Source of the DNA: Tranquillimonas alkanivorans
GTDB lineage: Bacteria; Pseudomonadota; Alphaproteobacteria; Rhodobacterales; Rhodobacteraceae
NCBI RefSeq assembly: GCF_900115595.1
Contig: NZ_FOXA01000005.1
Coordinates: 124,001 to 188,000, forward strand
Direction of reading: 5' to 3'
DNA: 64,000 nt
Below the pieces are notes generated by a model. That model had not been told where the DNA came from. It saw only the letters and a list, made by a program, of their open reading frames with translations, and searched no databases. Position numbers and translations under genes: made by a program. Numbering within the stretch: the first letter of the stretch is position 1; every line of letters starts with the position of its first letter. Positions 7,648 through 16,655 of the stretch are shown one piece after another.

Positions 7648-8505
7648 TCATTTCTCTCCGGTAGCGACCCTGAGGTCGTTGTACATGCCCCATTCCGACC
7701 ACGACCCGTCATAAAGTGCGTGGTTCACGTGCCCGATCCGGGCGAGCGCAAGGTTGATGATCGCCGCCGTCACCCCCGACCCGCAGGTGGTGATGACCGG
7801 CTTGTCGAGGTCGACGCCCGCCTCGCGGAATACCGCGCGCAGGGCCTCGGGGCTTTTAATGGTGCCGTCGTCGTTCAGGAGCGTGCGGTAGTGCACGTTC
7901 TTCGAGTTCGGGATGTGGCCGGCGCGCAGTCCCGCACGCGGTTCGGGTTCGGCGCCGGCGAAGCGGCTGGGGGCGCGAGCGTCGAGGATCTCGTGATCCC
8001 CGATCTTCGAGGCTTGCGCCACCTGCGTGACGTCCTTCATCAGGTGGTTCTGGCGCGAGGTCGTCATGTGCCGGTCGCGGATGACCGGCGCCAGGTCCTC
8101 CTCGGGCCGCCCCTCGGCCTGCCACTTGGCGAACCCGCCGTCGAGCACCGCGACGTCCGTCTTGCCCATCAGCTTGAACAGCCACCACACCCGCGCAGCC
8201 GAGAACAGGCCCATGCCGTCGTAGACCACCACCTGGTGCCCGTCGCCCACGCCCATGGCGCGCAGGCGGCTCATGAACTTTTCGGGCGGCGGCGCCATGT
8301 GCGGCAGGTCCGACCGGTTGTCGCTGATTTCGTCGATATCGAAGAAACGGGCGCCCGGGATGTGCGCGGCCTCGTACTCGGCCTTTGGATCACGTTCCGC
8401 GTCGGGCAGGTACCAACTGGCGTCGAGGATACGGATGTCCGGGTCGGACAGGTGCTGGGCAAGCCAGTCGGTCGAGACCAGCGTGGTCGGGTCGTCTGCG
8501 GCCAT
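7648..8505 (-). CDS. sseA: 3-mercaptopyruvate sulfurtransferase
   Basis: Two-domain rhodanese-family enzyme of 285 residues that transfers sulfur from 3-mercaptopyruvate. The N-terminal inactive domain covers roughly residues 8-140. The C-terminal catalytic domain ends with the loop CGSGVTA, the mercaptopyruvate-type signature that separates it from thiosulfate sulfurtransferases. Cytoplasmic; no signal peptide. Next to an aminotransferase, which can make 3-mercaptopyruvate from cysteine, so a shared cysteine-degradation role is plausible. Confidence 0.92.
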   Translation of the reverse strand: MAADDPTTLVSTDWLAQHLSDPDIRILDASWYLPDAERDPKAEYEAAHIPGARFFDIDEISDNRSDLPHMAPPPEKFMSRLRAMGVGDGHQVVVYDGMGLFSAARVWWLFKLMGKTDVAVLDGGFAKWQAEGRPEEDLAPVIRDRHMTTSRQNHLMKDVTQVAQASKIGDHEILDARAPSRFAGAEPEPRAGLRAGHIPNSKNVHYRTLLNDDGTIKSPEALRAVFREAGVDLDKPVITTCGSGVTAAIINLALARIGHVNHALYDGSWSEWGMYNDLRVATGEK

Positions 8506-8581
8506 GGGCCTCCTCCGGCAGGGACGGCGCTGGCGAATGCCTAAACGCCGCCGCGCGCGGTGGCAAGGCCGGGCCCCGGCC

Positions 8582-9055
8582 TCAGCCCTGCTCCTTGAGA
8601 AGCCGCTGCTTCTGGCGCTGCCAGTCGCGCTTGGCGGCGGTCTCGCGCTTGTCGGGCGCCTTTTTGCCCTTGGCGATCCCGATCTTCACCTTCGCGATGC
8701 CCTTGTGGTTGAAGTAGAGCACCAGCGGCACCAGCGTCATGCCCTTGCGCTGCGTGTCGTTCCACAACCGCGCCATCTCGCGCCTGTTGACCAGCAGCTT
8801 GCGCCGGCGCCGGTCCTCGTGCCCGAACATCGCCTGCTCGTAGGGCGCGATATCGGCGTTCACCAGCCAGAGCTCACCGTTCTCGACCGCGGCGTAGGAC
8901 TCCGCGATGTTCGAGGTGTTCTGGCGCAGCGACTTCACCTCGGACCCGGTCAGGACGATGCCGCATTCGAGGTCGTCCTCGATGGCATAGTCGTACCGCG
9001 CCCGCCGGTTCTCGGCGATCACCTTGTAGTTCGGGTTGTCCTTGGGCTTTGCCAT
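8582..9055 (-). CDS. smpB: SsrA-binding protein SmpB
   Basis: Binds tmRNA and brings it to stalled ribosomes for trans-translation. 157 residues, typical for the family. The core includes [30 protein letters not shown], and the basic tail [17 protein letters not shown]. The ATG at 9055 gives the standard N-terminus ([20 protein letters not shown]); no clear Shine-Dalgarno precedes it. tmRNA itself is not in the window. Confidence 0.96.
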   Translation of the reverse strand: MAKPKDNPNYKVIAENRRARYDYAIEDDLECGIVLTGSEVKSLRQNTSNIAESYAAVENGELWLVNADIAPYEQAMFGHEDRRRRKLLVNRREMARLWNDTQRKGMTLVPLVLYFNHKGIAKVKIGIAKGKKAPDKRETAAKRDWQRQKQRLLKEQG

Positions 9056-9174
9056 GCCAAGCGAGATAGAGGTTGGAGGAGGGGGGATCAAGCGGAGGCC
9101 GAGGCGCGAAACTTTACTTTCTGTAAGGGAGTTGGCAGCATACTTCATGTCTGCGGAAGTAACGCTCTGGGGGA

Positions 9175-9321
9175 TCACCTCCCTAATGCCCCCGCAGAGT
9201 TGCAGCTCTGCGGGGGCGACCCGTTCCCGGCTCGGCGGCCGAGTCCGAGTCTCGCGATGGCGACGAGAAGCGACAGGGCCGCAATCGTCACCATCCATCT
9301 GCGGAAGCTCCGCTCACTCAA
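9175..9321 (-). CDS. Possible 48-residue single-pass membrane protein (TTG start)
   Basis: A frame of 49 codons begins at TTG (9321-9319). AAGGAGGTGATC, close to a perfect ribosome-binding site, lies three bases upstream, with the GGAGG core at eight bases spacing. The predicted product starts [10 protein letters not shown], continues with one hydrophobic segment [18 protein letters not shown], then a short polar tail. Nothing is recognised by family. It could be a small membrane protein or a leader peptide for smpB, or the signal may belong to an RNA on the other strand. Confidence 0.4.
   Translation of the reverse strand: MSERSFRRWMVTIAALSLLVAIARLGLGRRAGNGSPPQSCNSAGALGR
9188..9217. repeat. 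Strong hairpin, 12-bp perfect stem
   Basis: GCCCCCGCAGAG and CTCTGCGGGGGC pair across the six-base loop TTGCAG. It lies inside the 3' end of the small minus-strand frame. No T tract follows on either strand, so it is terminator-like but not a clear terminator. Confidence 0.7.
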
Positions 9322-9436
9322 GGCGATCACCTCCTTCCACCGCGAGGGTTCACGGTGGCTGCAGGATGCAGGATCAGGGTTAAGCGGCGCTTAGCCACGG
9401 TTGACCCACCCGGCCCACCGGTGAAGCATCCGACAC

Positions 9437-9883
9437 ATGTTCCTGCAGATCGCGATCGCCACAACACTGATCCTGCTCACCATCGTCGTCGGGGCAGGCG
9501 CCTTCTGGGCGCTGGAATGGCTGCTGAGCGTGCGGCAGAAGTGGCTCCACCGGGAACCGCATGGACCGAAGCTGATGCTGGTGCTGTGCCTGTCGGTGGT
9601 CTGGACGCTGGCGATGATGACTGTCTGCGTCTGGATCTGGGCGCTGTCGCTGTATGCCCTCGGCATCTTCACGACGATGGAGGCGTCGGTCTACTTCTCG
9701 CTCGTCGCCTTCACCACGCTCGGCTTCGGCGACATTCTCCTGCCGCAGGAATGGCGGCTGCTGGGCGGCATGGCCGCAGCCAACGGGCTGCTGAACTTCG
9801 GCCTGCTGACCGCCATGCTGGTCGAGGTGATGCGCAACGTGCGGCTCGGCCAGCGCCAGAGCCGCACGAAATCCTCTAGCTGA
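9437..9883 (+). CDS. Two-TM potassium channel family protein
   Basis: 148 residues with about three hydrophobic segments. A re-entrant pore loop carries TTLGFGDI, a variant of the K+ selectivity filter, between an outer helix (about 50-75) and an inner helix ([22 protein letters not shown]). There is no cytoplasmic RCK domain. Ion selectivity is inferred from the filter. Its 3' end overlaps the convergent dapA by eight bases. Confidence 0.85.
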   Translation: MFLQIAIATTLILLTIVVGAGAFWALEWLLSVRQKWLHREPHGPKLMLVLCLSVVWTLAMMTVCVWIWALSLYALGIFTTMEASVYFSLVAFTTLGFGDILLPQEWRLLGGMAAANGLLNFGLLTAMLVEVMRNVRLGQRQSRTKSSS

Positions 9884-10751
9884 TGAGCCCGGCGTGAATC
9901 ATCGCGTCCTTGATGGCCAGTCGCGTGCCCTCGGTCAGCGGGGTCAGCGGCAGGCGCACCTCGTCCGAGCACAGGCCCAGAAGGGAAAGTCCGTATTTCG
10001 CACCGACGAGCCCCGGTTCGAGGAAGATCGCCCGGTGCAGCGGCATCAGCCGGTCCTGGTATTCGAGTGCGGTGGCATAGTCGCCGCGCAGCGTCGCCTC
10101 CTGGAACTCGGCGCAGAGTTTCGGCGCGACGTTCGCGGTCACGCTGATGCAGCCGCGTCCGCCCTGCGCGTTGAAACCGATGGCCGTGGCGTCCTCGCCC
10201 GAAAGCTGCAGGAACTCCTTGCCGCAGGTCATGCGCTGCAGGCTCACCCGCGCCAGATCGCCCGTCGCGTCCTTCACGCCGATGATCCGGGGCAGCTTGG
10301 CCAGCTCGCCCATCGTCGCCGGTGACATGTCCACGGCCGAGCGGCCGGGGATGTTGTAGATGATGATCGGCAGGTCGGCGGCGTCGTGCATCGCCGTGAA
10401 GTGCGCGATCATGCCCGCCTGCGTCGGCTTGTTGTAGTAGGGCGTCACCACCAGCGCCGCGCTCGAGCCCACGCGCGCGGCGTGCTCCATGAAGCGCACG
10501 CCCTCGGTCGTGTTGTTCGACCCGGTCCCGGCGATCACCGGCACGCGGCCCGCGGCGGCCTCGACCACGGCCTCGATGACCTGCTCGTGCTCGGTGTGGG
10601 TGAGCGTGGGGCTTTCGCCCGTGGTGCCGACCGGCACCAGGCCGTGGCTGCCCTGCTCGATATGCCACTCGACCAGCTTCTTCAGCGTGTCGAAATCCAC
10701 TGCGCCGTCCTTGAACGGCGTGACCAGGGCGGGAAGGGAACCCGTGAACAT
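9876..10751 (-). CDS. dapA: 4-hydroxy-tetrahydrodipicolinate synthase
   Basis: Condenses pyruvate with aspartate semialdehyde, the first committed step to lysine and diaminopimelate. 291 residues. The N-terminal [10 protein letters not shown], the GTTGESPTL loop, the tyrosine in TPYYNKPTQ, and the Schiff-base lysine in [10 protein letters not shown] are all present. The ATG at 10751 is preferred to the one at 10760: AAAGGA is eight bases upstream and the product begins [13 protein letters not shown] as in relatives. Divergent from the lytic transglycosylase gene. Confidence 0.95.
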   Translation of the reverse strand: MFTGSLPALVTPFKDGAVDFDTLKKLVEWHIEQGSHGLVPVGTTGESPTLTHTEHEQVIEAVVEAAAGRVPVIAGTGSNNTTEGVRFMEHAARVGSSAALVVTPYYNKPTQAGMIAHFTAMHDAADLPIIIYNIPGRSAVDMSPATMGELAKLPRIIGVKDATGDLARVSLQRMTCGKEFLQLSGEDATAIGFNAQGGRGCISVTANVAPKLCAEFQEATLRGDYATALEYQDRLMPLHRAIFLEPGLVGAKYGLSLLGLCSDEVRLPLTPLTEGTRLAIKDAMIHAGLIS

Positions 10752-10881
10752 GACACGCATCCTTTGCTTTGACTTCAGGTGGAGAATCCGACTGCGAATC
10801 CGCGGCGGACCCTAGCGATGACGCCGCACCTTGCCAAGTTTGTGAGTTGCTCCTTCGCTGCCTGCGCATACTCTCCGCCAC

Positions 10882-12849
10882 ATGCGACTCTCAGCCCTTA
10901 TCGCCCTCGTCCTGCCCCTCCTGTTCGCTCAGCTTCCGGCGGAGCCCGCGCTCGCGTCGGAAAGCGCGCTCGCCCATGCGATGGGAGAGGCAATGTCCGA
11001 AGTTCGCCGCGGCGACTGGAGTGCGGCGCAGACGCATGGTCGCGACGCCGGGCCGGTGGGGCGCGACGTGGTGGAGTGGCACCGCCTGCGCGCCGGCCGG
11101 GGCACGTTCGACGAGGCGCTCGACTTCCTGGCGCGCCGGGGCGACTGGCCGGGCCTGCCCTACCTGAAGGAGCAGATGGAAAAGACGCTGCCGCTGACCG
11201 GCAGCGGCCCCGACGTCATCGTCTTCTTCTCCGAGACCGCGCCCGAAACGGCGCATGGGGCGCTGGCGCTGGTCCGCGCGTTCCACGAAATCGGCGCCGA
11301 GGGCGACGCGCAGGCGCAGGCGGCGATGGCCTGGCTGAACCAGACCCTGACGTTCGAGGTCGAAAGTGCGCTGCTCGCTCTTTATCCCGACGTGCTCGAG
11401 CCGTTGCACGAGGCGCGGCTGGACATGCTGCTGTGGCGCGGTGCGTCGAACGCCGTCCGCCGCATGCTGCCGCGCGTGGATGACCCCGGATGGACCGCGC
11501 TGGCCGAGGCGCGCATGGCGCTGCGGGCCGAGGCGCTGGGCGTCGACGCGCTGATCGACGCCGTGCCCGCCCGACTGAAGAACGATCCCGGCCTCGCCTA
11601 CGAACGCTTCCGCTGGCGGATGAGCAAGAACCGCGACGACTCCGCGCGCGAACTTCTGGTCGGGCGCAGCGCCCGGCCCGAGTTGCTGGGCGAACCGGCC
11701 CCGTGGGCGCGGTTTCGCGGCGACATGGCGCGCGACCTGATGCGGGATGCCGAGTACGAGGAAGCATATGCCGTCGCCGCCGCGCACCACCTGCCTCCGG
11801 GCGCGGATCATTATTCCGACCTCGAGTGGCTTTCCGGCTACTTGGCCCTGCGCTTCCTCGACGCGCCGGACAAGGCGCTCGAGCATTTCCGCCACCTGCG
11901 CATCGCTGTCGACACGCCGATCAGTCTGGGCCGCGCCGGGTACTGGGAGGGCCGGGCGCACGAGGCGCTGGGCGACGACGAGGCCGCGCAGCAGGCCTAT
12001 GCCTTCGGGGCCGAGTACCAGACCAGCTTCTACGGCCTGCTCGCGGCCGAGCGGGCGGGCCTGCCGCTCGACCCCGCGCTGACCGGGACCGAGAGCTATC
12101 CCAGCATCTCCGAGGCCGCCTTCCGCGACAGCTCGGTGCTGGAGGCGGCGCTGCTGCTCCAGGCGGCGGGCGAGCGTGACCTGGCCGAGCGCTTCATGGT
12201 CCACCTGGGCGAAGTGCTCAGCGAAGCCGAACTCGGCACCCTTGCCACGCTGGCCGAGACGCTGGGCGAGCCGCACATCGCGCTGCGTGTCGCGAAACAG
12301 GCCGCGCGAATGGGCCATACCCTGCCGCGCCCATACTTTCCTGTCATCGACCTGGGCGTGGACAACCTGCCGGTGCCGGTGGAGCTGGCCCTCGCCATCG
12401 CCCGGCGAGAAAGCGAGTTCGACCCGGGCGTCAGCAGCCACGTCGGCGCCGGAGGGCTGATGCAGCTGATGCCCGGCACCGCGCGCGAGGTCGCGCAGCG
12501 GCTGGGCCTGTCCTATACCCGCGAGCGGCTTTACTCCGACCCGGCCTTCAACGCGACGCTTGGCACCGCCTACCTCGACGGGCTGATCGAGCGTTTCGGC
12601 AACAATCCCCTGCTGGTCTCGGCGGGCTACAATGCCGGGCCGGGGCGGCCGATCCAGTGGATCTCGCGTTTCGGGGACCCGCGCACGCCGGCGGTGGACG
12701 TGATCGACTGGATCGAGCACATCCCGTTCGACGAAACCCGCAACTACGTCATGCGCGTGGCCGAGTCTCTGCCCGTCTACCGCGCGCGGGTGTCGGGCGA
12801 GACGCCGCAGGGGCCGCTCGAGTTCACGTCCGAACTCAAGGGCAGCTAG
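10882..12849 (+). CDS. slt: Soluble lytic murein transglycosylase (Slt family)
   Basis: Periplasmic enzyme that cleaves peptidoglycan glycan strands with 1,6-anhydro ring formation. 655 residues. A signal peptide (residues 1-26) is followed by a long helical superhelix and a C-terminal lysozyme-like SLT domain (about 500-640). The catalytic Glu is in AIARRESEFDPG; GAGGLMQLMPGTA and SAGYNAGPGR complete the family motifs. It follows a short divergent promoter region shared with dapA. Confidence 0.93.
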   Translation: MRLSALIALVLPLLFAQLPAEPALASESALAHAMGEAMSEVRRGDWSAAQTHGRDAGPVGRDVVEWHRLRAGRGTFDEALDFLARRGDWPGLPYLKEQMEKTLPLTGSGPDVIVFFSETAPETAHGALALVRAFHEIGAEGDAQAQAAMAWLNQTLTFEVESALLALYPDVLEPLHEARLDMLLWRGASNAVRRMLPRVDDPGWTALAEARMALRAEALGVDALIDAVPARLKNDPGLAYERFRWRMSKNRDDSARELLVGRSARPELLGEPAPWARFRGDMARDLMRDAEYEEAYAVAAAHHLPPGADHYSDLEWLSGYLALRFLDAPDKALEHFRHLRIAVDTPISLGRAGYWEGRAHEALGDDEAAQQAYAFGAEYQTSFYGLLAAERAGLPLDPALTGTESYPSISEAAFRDSSVLEAALLLQAAGERDLAERFMVHLGEVLSEAELGTLATLAETLGEPHIALRVAKQAARMGHTLPRPYFPVIDLGVDNLPVPVELALAIARRESEFDPGVSSHVGAGGLMQLMPGTAREVAQRLGLSYTRERLYSDPAFNATLGTAYLDGLIERFGNNPLLVSAGYNAGPGRPIQWISRFGDPRTPAVDVIDWIEHIPFDETRNYVMRVAESLPVYRARVSGETPQGPLEFTSELKGS

Positions 12850-12852
12850 GGC

Positions 12853-13278
12853 TCAGCCTTCGCGCCCCGACAGTTCGCGGTAGCCGGTGGCAGGGTCAAC
12901 CGGCCGCTCGAACACGACGCCCGCGGCCAGTCCCAGCACGATCTCGGCGGTGGTGCGCACCCTCGCGCCGTCCATCAGGTGCCCGCCCAGCATCCGCCCG
13001 TCGGACAACGACACGGCGAGGTGCAGGTGCGGGCCGTCCACCGACAGCGTGCCGGACAGGCCCACGATCTCCAGCGGGCCGGCGATCCGCTCGACCTCGG
13101 GCTCGCCCGCCATGCGCAGCGCCGCCACGGTCAAACTGCCGACGGCGGCGGCGACGAATCCCGCGCGTTCGGGCTGGGCGTCGAAAACCTCGATCAGGCC
13201 GCGCCGCAGGTCCGCGCCTGGCTCCAGCCGGACTGCCAGGAAGCGCGTCGCCGCCCCCGACCACGAAACACCCGTCAT
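12853..13278 (-). CDS. PPC (DUF296) domain DNA-binding-like protein
   Basis: 141 residues. One PPC/DUF296 domain: AVGSLTVAALRMAG, then LSVDGPHLHLAVSLSDG with the family's HLH signature, and GGHLMDG. In plants this domain is linked to AT-hooks, but here it is alone and its role is unknown. The ATG at 13278 overlaps the stop of the upstream EamA gene (ATGA), and longer readings upstream are antisense to nothing real, so this start is favoured. Confidence 0.85.
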   Translation of the reverse strand: MTGVSWSGAATRFLAVRLEPGADLRRGLIEVFDAQPERAGFVAAAVGSLTVAALRMAGEPEVERIAGPLEIVGLSGTLSVDGPHLHLAVSLSDGRMLGGHLMDGARVRTTAEIVLGLAAGVVFERPVDPATGYRELSGREG

Positions 13279-14171
13279 GCCGTCGCCCTCCGCCGTGCCT
13301 GCCTCTTGGCCCGCGCCTCGCGGACCAGCGTGAAGATCCCCGCGCCGACCACGATGGCCGCACCCAGCGCCACGTTCCACTCGATCGTCTCGCTCAGGAT
13401 ACCGACGCCGATGATCGACGCGAAGACGAGCTGCAGATAGGCGAAGGGCTGCACCGCGCTCGCCTCGGCCACCTCGTAGGTCTTGATCAGCAGGAAGTGC
13501 GCGAGCGAGGCGGTGACGCACAGCAGCCCCATCCAGCCCCAGTCGGCGGGCGACATCGGCTCCCAGAACCACACGCCCAGGATCGTCAGCGCCACCGCAC
13601 CCACGGTCCCGGTCCAGAAGAAGCTCGTGGCCGCGTCGTCGCGCCGCGCCGCATACCGCGTCAGCAGGGCATAGAGCGCGAAGAGCAGGGCGGACACCAG
13701 CGCCACCAGCGCCTCTGGCGCGAAGACGGCGAAGCCGGGGCGCAGGATGATCAGGACGCCGACGAAGCCAACGGCGATGGCGGCCCAGCGACGCCACCCG
13801 ACCTCCTCGCCCAGCACGGGGCCGGACAGCGCGGCCACCAGCAGGGGGTAGCAGGCGAAGATCGCGTGCGCCTCGACCAGGCCCAGGAAGACGAAGGCCA
13901 GCACCATCACGCAGACCTCGCCCACCAGCACCAGCGCACGCAGCGTCTGAAGGCCCGGCTGCACCGTCGCCGCCGCAGCCCGCACACCGCCCGACTGCCG
14001 CGCGGCGACGGCCACCACGAAGGCGGCGAAGAACCAGTAGCGGATCATCACCACCATCAGCACGTTGTACTCCGCTGCCAAGTGGCGCGAGATGCCGTCC
14101 TGCGCTGCGAAGACGAGGGTGGTGATCGCCATCAGGATGATGCCGAGCCGGGTGTCGTTCCTCTGGCTCAT
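13275..14171 (-). CDS. EamA/DMT-family transporter
   Basis: Inner-membrane drug/metabolite transporter of 298 residues with ten hydrophobic helices arranged as two EamA repeats (about 8-140 and 155-285). The family stretch GPVLGEEVGWRRW marks the end of the first repeat. The substrate is not predictable. The start ATG overlaps the mnmD stop (ATGA) and its own stop overlaps the PPC gene, so three genes form one operon. Confidence 0.88.
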   Translation of the reverse strand: MSQRNDTRLGIILMAITTLVFAAQDGISRHLAAEYNVLMVVMIRYWFFAAFVVAVAARQSGGVRAAAATVQPGLQTLRALVLVGEVCVMVLAFVFLGLVEAHAIFACYPLLVAALSGPVLGEEVGWRRWAAIAVGFVGVLIILRPGFAVFAPEALVALVSALLFALYALLTRYAARRDDAATSFFWTGTVGAVALTILGVWFWEPMSPADWGWMGLLCVTASLAHFLLIKTYEVAEASAVQPFAYLQLVFASIIGVGILSETIEWNVALGAAIVVGAGIFTLVREARAKRQARRRATA

Positions 14172-14845
14172 GCGAGCACCGCCCGCGTCATGTGCCGCTT
14201 GCGCCCGAAGCCCGGCACGCGTTCGACGCGAAAACCGGCCTCCTGCAGTGCCCGCCTGACGCGGCCGGCGGCGGTATAGGTGGCGGCGGTGCCGCCGGGG
14301 GCAGTGCGCCGGGCGACCTGGTGCATCAGCGCGGGCTCCCACAGTTCGGGGTTCTTGGCCGGGGCGAAGCCGTCGAGGAACCACGCGTCCGCGCCGCCCT
14401 CCCAGCCCGCGAGTGTTTCACGTGCATCGCCCACGATCACCGTCAGGTGCAGCGCGTCCGTCACGATCTGCCGCGCGCCGGCCGCCCAGGCTTCGACCAG
14501 CGGGGCCGAGAGCGCGGCGAGGTGGGGGAAAGCCGCGTGCGCGCGGGCCATGTCCTCGGCGCCCATCGGGAACGCCTCGAACGAGGTGAAGCGCAGCCGC
14601 CCCGCGATCCCCGCCTGCCGCCACAGGGCGGCGGCGGCCAGCGCGTTGAGGCCGGTGCCGAAGCCCAGTTCGGCCACCCGAAACCCCGGCGCGAAACGCG
14701 CGGGCAGGGCGTTGCCGGTCAGGAAAACATGCGCCGTCTCGGCCAGCCCGTCCTGAAGCGAGAAATACGGATCGTCGAAGCGCGTCGAAACCGGCACCCG
14801 GCCCTCGCGCCACTCGACATTCGCCTGCGCCTCTGGCAACGCCAT
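14168..14845 (-). CDS. mnmD: tRNA (5-methylaminomethyl-2-thiouridine34) methyltransferase, MnmD/MnmC N-domain
   Basis: SAM-dependent methyltransferase for the last step of wobble-uridine modification. About 225 residues. VAELGFGTGLNALAA is the SAM loop, and DAWFLDGFAPAKNPELW is the DUF752 hallmark. The ATG at 14845 is preferred: it has GGTGGA upstream and gives the usual short lead into VEWREGRVPVSTRFDDPYFS. Alternatives at 14902 and 14911 would overlap the divergent oxidoreductase gene. In E. coli this domain is fused to an FAD oxidase; here the likely partner is the next gene, on the opposite strand. Confidence 0.9.
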   Translation of the reverse strand: MALPEAQANVEWREGRVPVSTRFDDPYFSLQDGLAETAHVFLTGNALPARFAPGFRVAELGFGTGLNALAAAALWRQAGIAGRLRFTSFEAFPMGAEDMARAHAAFPHLAALSAPLVEAWAAGARQIVTDALHLTVIVGDARETLAGWEGGADAWFLDGFAPAKNPELWEPALMHQVARRTAPGGTAATYTAAGRVRRALQEAGFRVERVPGFGRKRHMTRAVLA

Positions 14846-14900
14846 CGTCTCGTCCACCTTCGCCGGGTCGCGGCGCGGCGATCGAAACAGGAGCCCGGTC

Positions 14901-15944
14901 ATGGCGCGCATCGACGTAACTGTCAGGGGGGCCGGGATATTCGGCCTCTCGGTTGCCTATGCCTGTCTGCAATCCGGCGCAAGGGTGCGGGTGGTCGACC
15001 CGCACGGCCCCGGCGCGGGGGCAAGCGGCGGCTTGGTCGGGGCGCTGGCCCCCCACGTGCCCGAGGGCTGGAACCCCAAGAAGGCGTTCCAGTTCGAGAG
15101 CCTGATCCTGTCGCGCAGCTTCTGGCCCGAGGTCGAGGCGCTGTCGGGCCTGGCCTCCGGCTATGCCGCCACCGGCCGCCTCCAATCCCTCGCCGATGCG
15201 CGCGCCGTGGAGCTGGCGCGCGCGCGCGAGGCGGGGGCTGCGGAGCTGTGGGAGGGCAAGGCGGCCTGGCAGGTGATCCCGGCGGCCGAGGCCGGAGCGT
15301 GGGTGCCGCCGTCGCCCTCGGGCGTCCTCGTCCGCGACACGCTCACCGCCCGCCTGCACCCGGCGCAGGCGGTGGCGAGCCTTGCCGCCGCAGTGCAGGC
15401 GCTGGGCGGCGAGGTCGTGCGCGAGGCCGGGGACGAGGGCGCAGTCGTCTGGGCCACCGGCGCGGCGGGGCTCGAGACGCTGTCGCGGGAGCTCGGGAGG
15501 AACGTCGGGACCGGCGTGAAGGGGCAGGCGGCGGTGCTGGACCTCGACGTGCGCGACGCGCCGCAGCTTTTCGTGGACGGCCTGCACGTCGTGCCCCACG
15601 GCGACGGCACCACCGCGGTCGGCTCGACCAGCGAACGAGACTACGCCGATCCGTCCGCGACCGACGCCGCGCTCGACGACGTCGTCGCCCGTGCCCGCGC
15701 CGCCGTCCCGGCGCTGGCCGAGCCGCGGGTGCTGCACCGCTGGGCCGGCGTCCGACCCCGCGCGAAAAGCCGTGCGCCGATGCTGGGGGCGTGGCCTGAC
15801 CGCCCCGGCCACTTCATCGCCAACGGAGGCTTCAAGATCGGTTTCGGCATTGCGCCGCTCGCCGGGCAGGTGATGGCGGATCTGGTGCTGGAGGGGCGGG
15901 GCCGCATCCCCGAGGGCTTCGGGGTCGCGGCGAGTCTGAGGTAA
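14901..15944 (+). CDS. FAD-dependent oxidoreductase, possible MnmC C-domain equivalent
   Basis: 347 residues of the DAO family. The N-terminal dinucleotide fold (GAGIFGLSVAYACLQSGARV) is followed by a substrate domain, and FIANGGFKIGFGIAPL closes the FAD site. AGGAG precedes the ATG. It is divergent from mnmD with 55 bases between the starts. In gamma-proteobacteria MnmC fuses the same two activities, so this may oxidise the carboxymethyl group of cmnm5U; glycine oxidase-like activity is the alternative. Confidence 0.8.
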   Translation: MARIDVTVRGAGIFGLSVAYACLQSGARVRVVDPHGPGAGASGGLVGALAPHVPEGWNPKKAFQFESLILSRSFWPEVEALSGLASGYAATGRLQSLADARAVELARAREAGAAELWEGKAAWQVIPAAEAGAWVPPSPSGVLVRDTLTARLHPAQAVASLAAAVQALGGEVVREAGDEGAVVWATGAAGLETLSRELGRNVGTGVKGQAAVLDLDVRDAPQLFVDGLHVVPHGDGTTAVGSTSERDYADPSATDAALDDVVARARAAVPALAEPRVLHRWAGVRPRAKSRAPMLGAWPDRPGHFIANGGFKIGFGIAPLAGQVMADLVLEGRGRIPEGFGVAASLR

Positions 15945-15982
15945 GAACGCGGCCGCGCCTGCGGCGCGACACCCTTGTTTTC

Positions 15983-16039
15983 GCGCCGGGCTGCGCCCGG
16001 CGCGGTGCCTCCGGCGGGGATATTTCAGGACCGAAGATG
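15983..16039 (+). repeat. Dispersed hairpin-linked repeat, copy A
   Basis: A variable hairpin (GCGCCGGGC...GCCCGGCGC, 15983-16003) is followed by a conserved block: CCTCCGGCGGGGATATTT, then CAGGACCGAAGATGG. It lies in the convergent gap between the FAD oxidoreductase and FMN reductase genes. Related copies are at 24442-24491 and 34369-34424. Confidence 0.75.
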
Positions 16040-16052
16040 GACAGGGGGGGCG

Positions 16053-16583
16053 TCAGCCGCTGCGGGCTTCTCGGCGCAGGGTCTCCATCGCCTCCGTCAG
16101 GGTCTTGAGATAGCGCTCGGACGTCAGGCAGCCGTTGTCGTCGAACTGTTTGCGGGCGTCGGCGACAAGCACTTCGGGCCCGGTCGAGACGCGCGGGCGG
16201 AAAGGCGCCATGGCCAGCCACAGGGCGTAGTTCGCGCGCGCGCCGCCTGCGCGGCCGGCGGCGGCGGACATCAGCGCGACCGGCTTGCCGCGCCAGGGCG
16301 ACCCCTCCGTACGGCTGATCCAGTCGAGCGCGTTCTTCAGCACGCCCGAGAGCGACTGGTTGTATTCGGGCGACGAGATCACCACCGCCTCGGCCTCGCG
16401 CACCTGGTCGGCGAGGCGCTGAACCTCGGGCGGGATGCCGTGTTCGTCCTCCAGATCCTGGTCCAGAAGCGGCAGGCGCACGTCAGCCAGGGCGAATGGC
16501 CCGCCGTAGAGGCGCGCGGCCTCGCGCACCAGTTTCGTGTTGGTCGCGCCTTTACGCAGCGACCCCGAGATGCCAAGCAACAT
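16053..16583 (-). CDS. NADPH-dependent FMN reductase family protein
   Basis: 176 residues with a flavodoxin-like fold. The N-terminal FMN phosphate loop is GISGSLRKGATNTKL, and SSPEYNQSLSGVLKNALDW is the family's flavin-binding segment. It probably reduces FMN or quinones with NADPH in the cytoplasm. The ATG at 16583 gives the family N-terminus. It is divergent from the uronate dehydrogenase gene with 72 bases between. Confidence 0.9.
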   Translation of the reverse strand: MLLGISGSLRKGATNTKLVREAARLYGGPFALADVRLPLLDQDLEDEHGIPPEVQRLADQVREAEAVVISSPEYNQSLSGVLKNALDWISRTEGSPWRGKPVALMSAAAGRAGGARANYALWLAMAPFRPRVSTGPEVLVADARKQFDDNGCLTSERYLKTLTEAMETLRREARSG

Positions 16584-16655
16584 CGCGAGTTCCCCCGTCT
16601 TGTTGCGCGGGGAAGTAAGCCGCACCGCGGCACGGGCAAGAACGGAGGAGACCAG

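Larger units (their letters stand above)
9056..9436. other. 381-base gap with duplicated SD/anti-SD motif, hairpin and a small frame
   Basis: No conventional gene is present. It holds two copies of a compound motif that reads on the plus strand CTGCGGAAG, 13-17 bases, GATCACCTCC (9149-9182 and 9300-9334). GATCACCTCC is identical to the 3' tail of 16S rRNA, and its complement is a near-perfect Shine-Dalgarno. Between the copies are a strong hairpin (9188-9217) and the small minus-strand frame described below. Confidence 0.6.

Noticed and set aside
10891-12720. 609-codon minus-strand frame opposite the lytic transglycosylase
   Set aside because: The plus strand has a signal peptide and complete SLT motifs; this is a GC-driven shadow.
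14901-14911. Overlapping start codons of mnmD and the FAD oxidase
   Set aside because: A downstream mnmD ATG at 14845 has a better ribosome-binding site and family N-terminus, so the overlap is probably not real.
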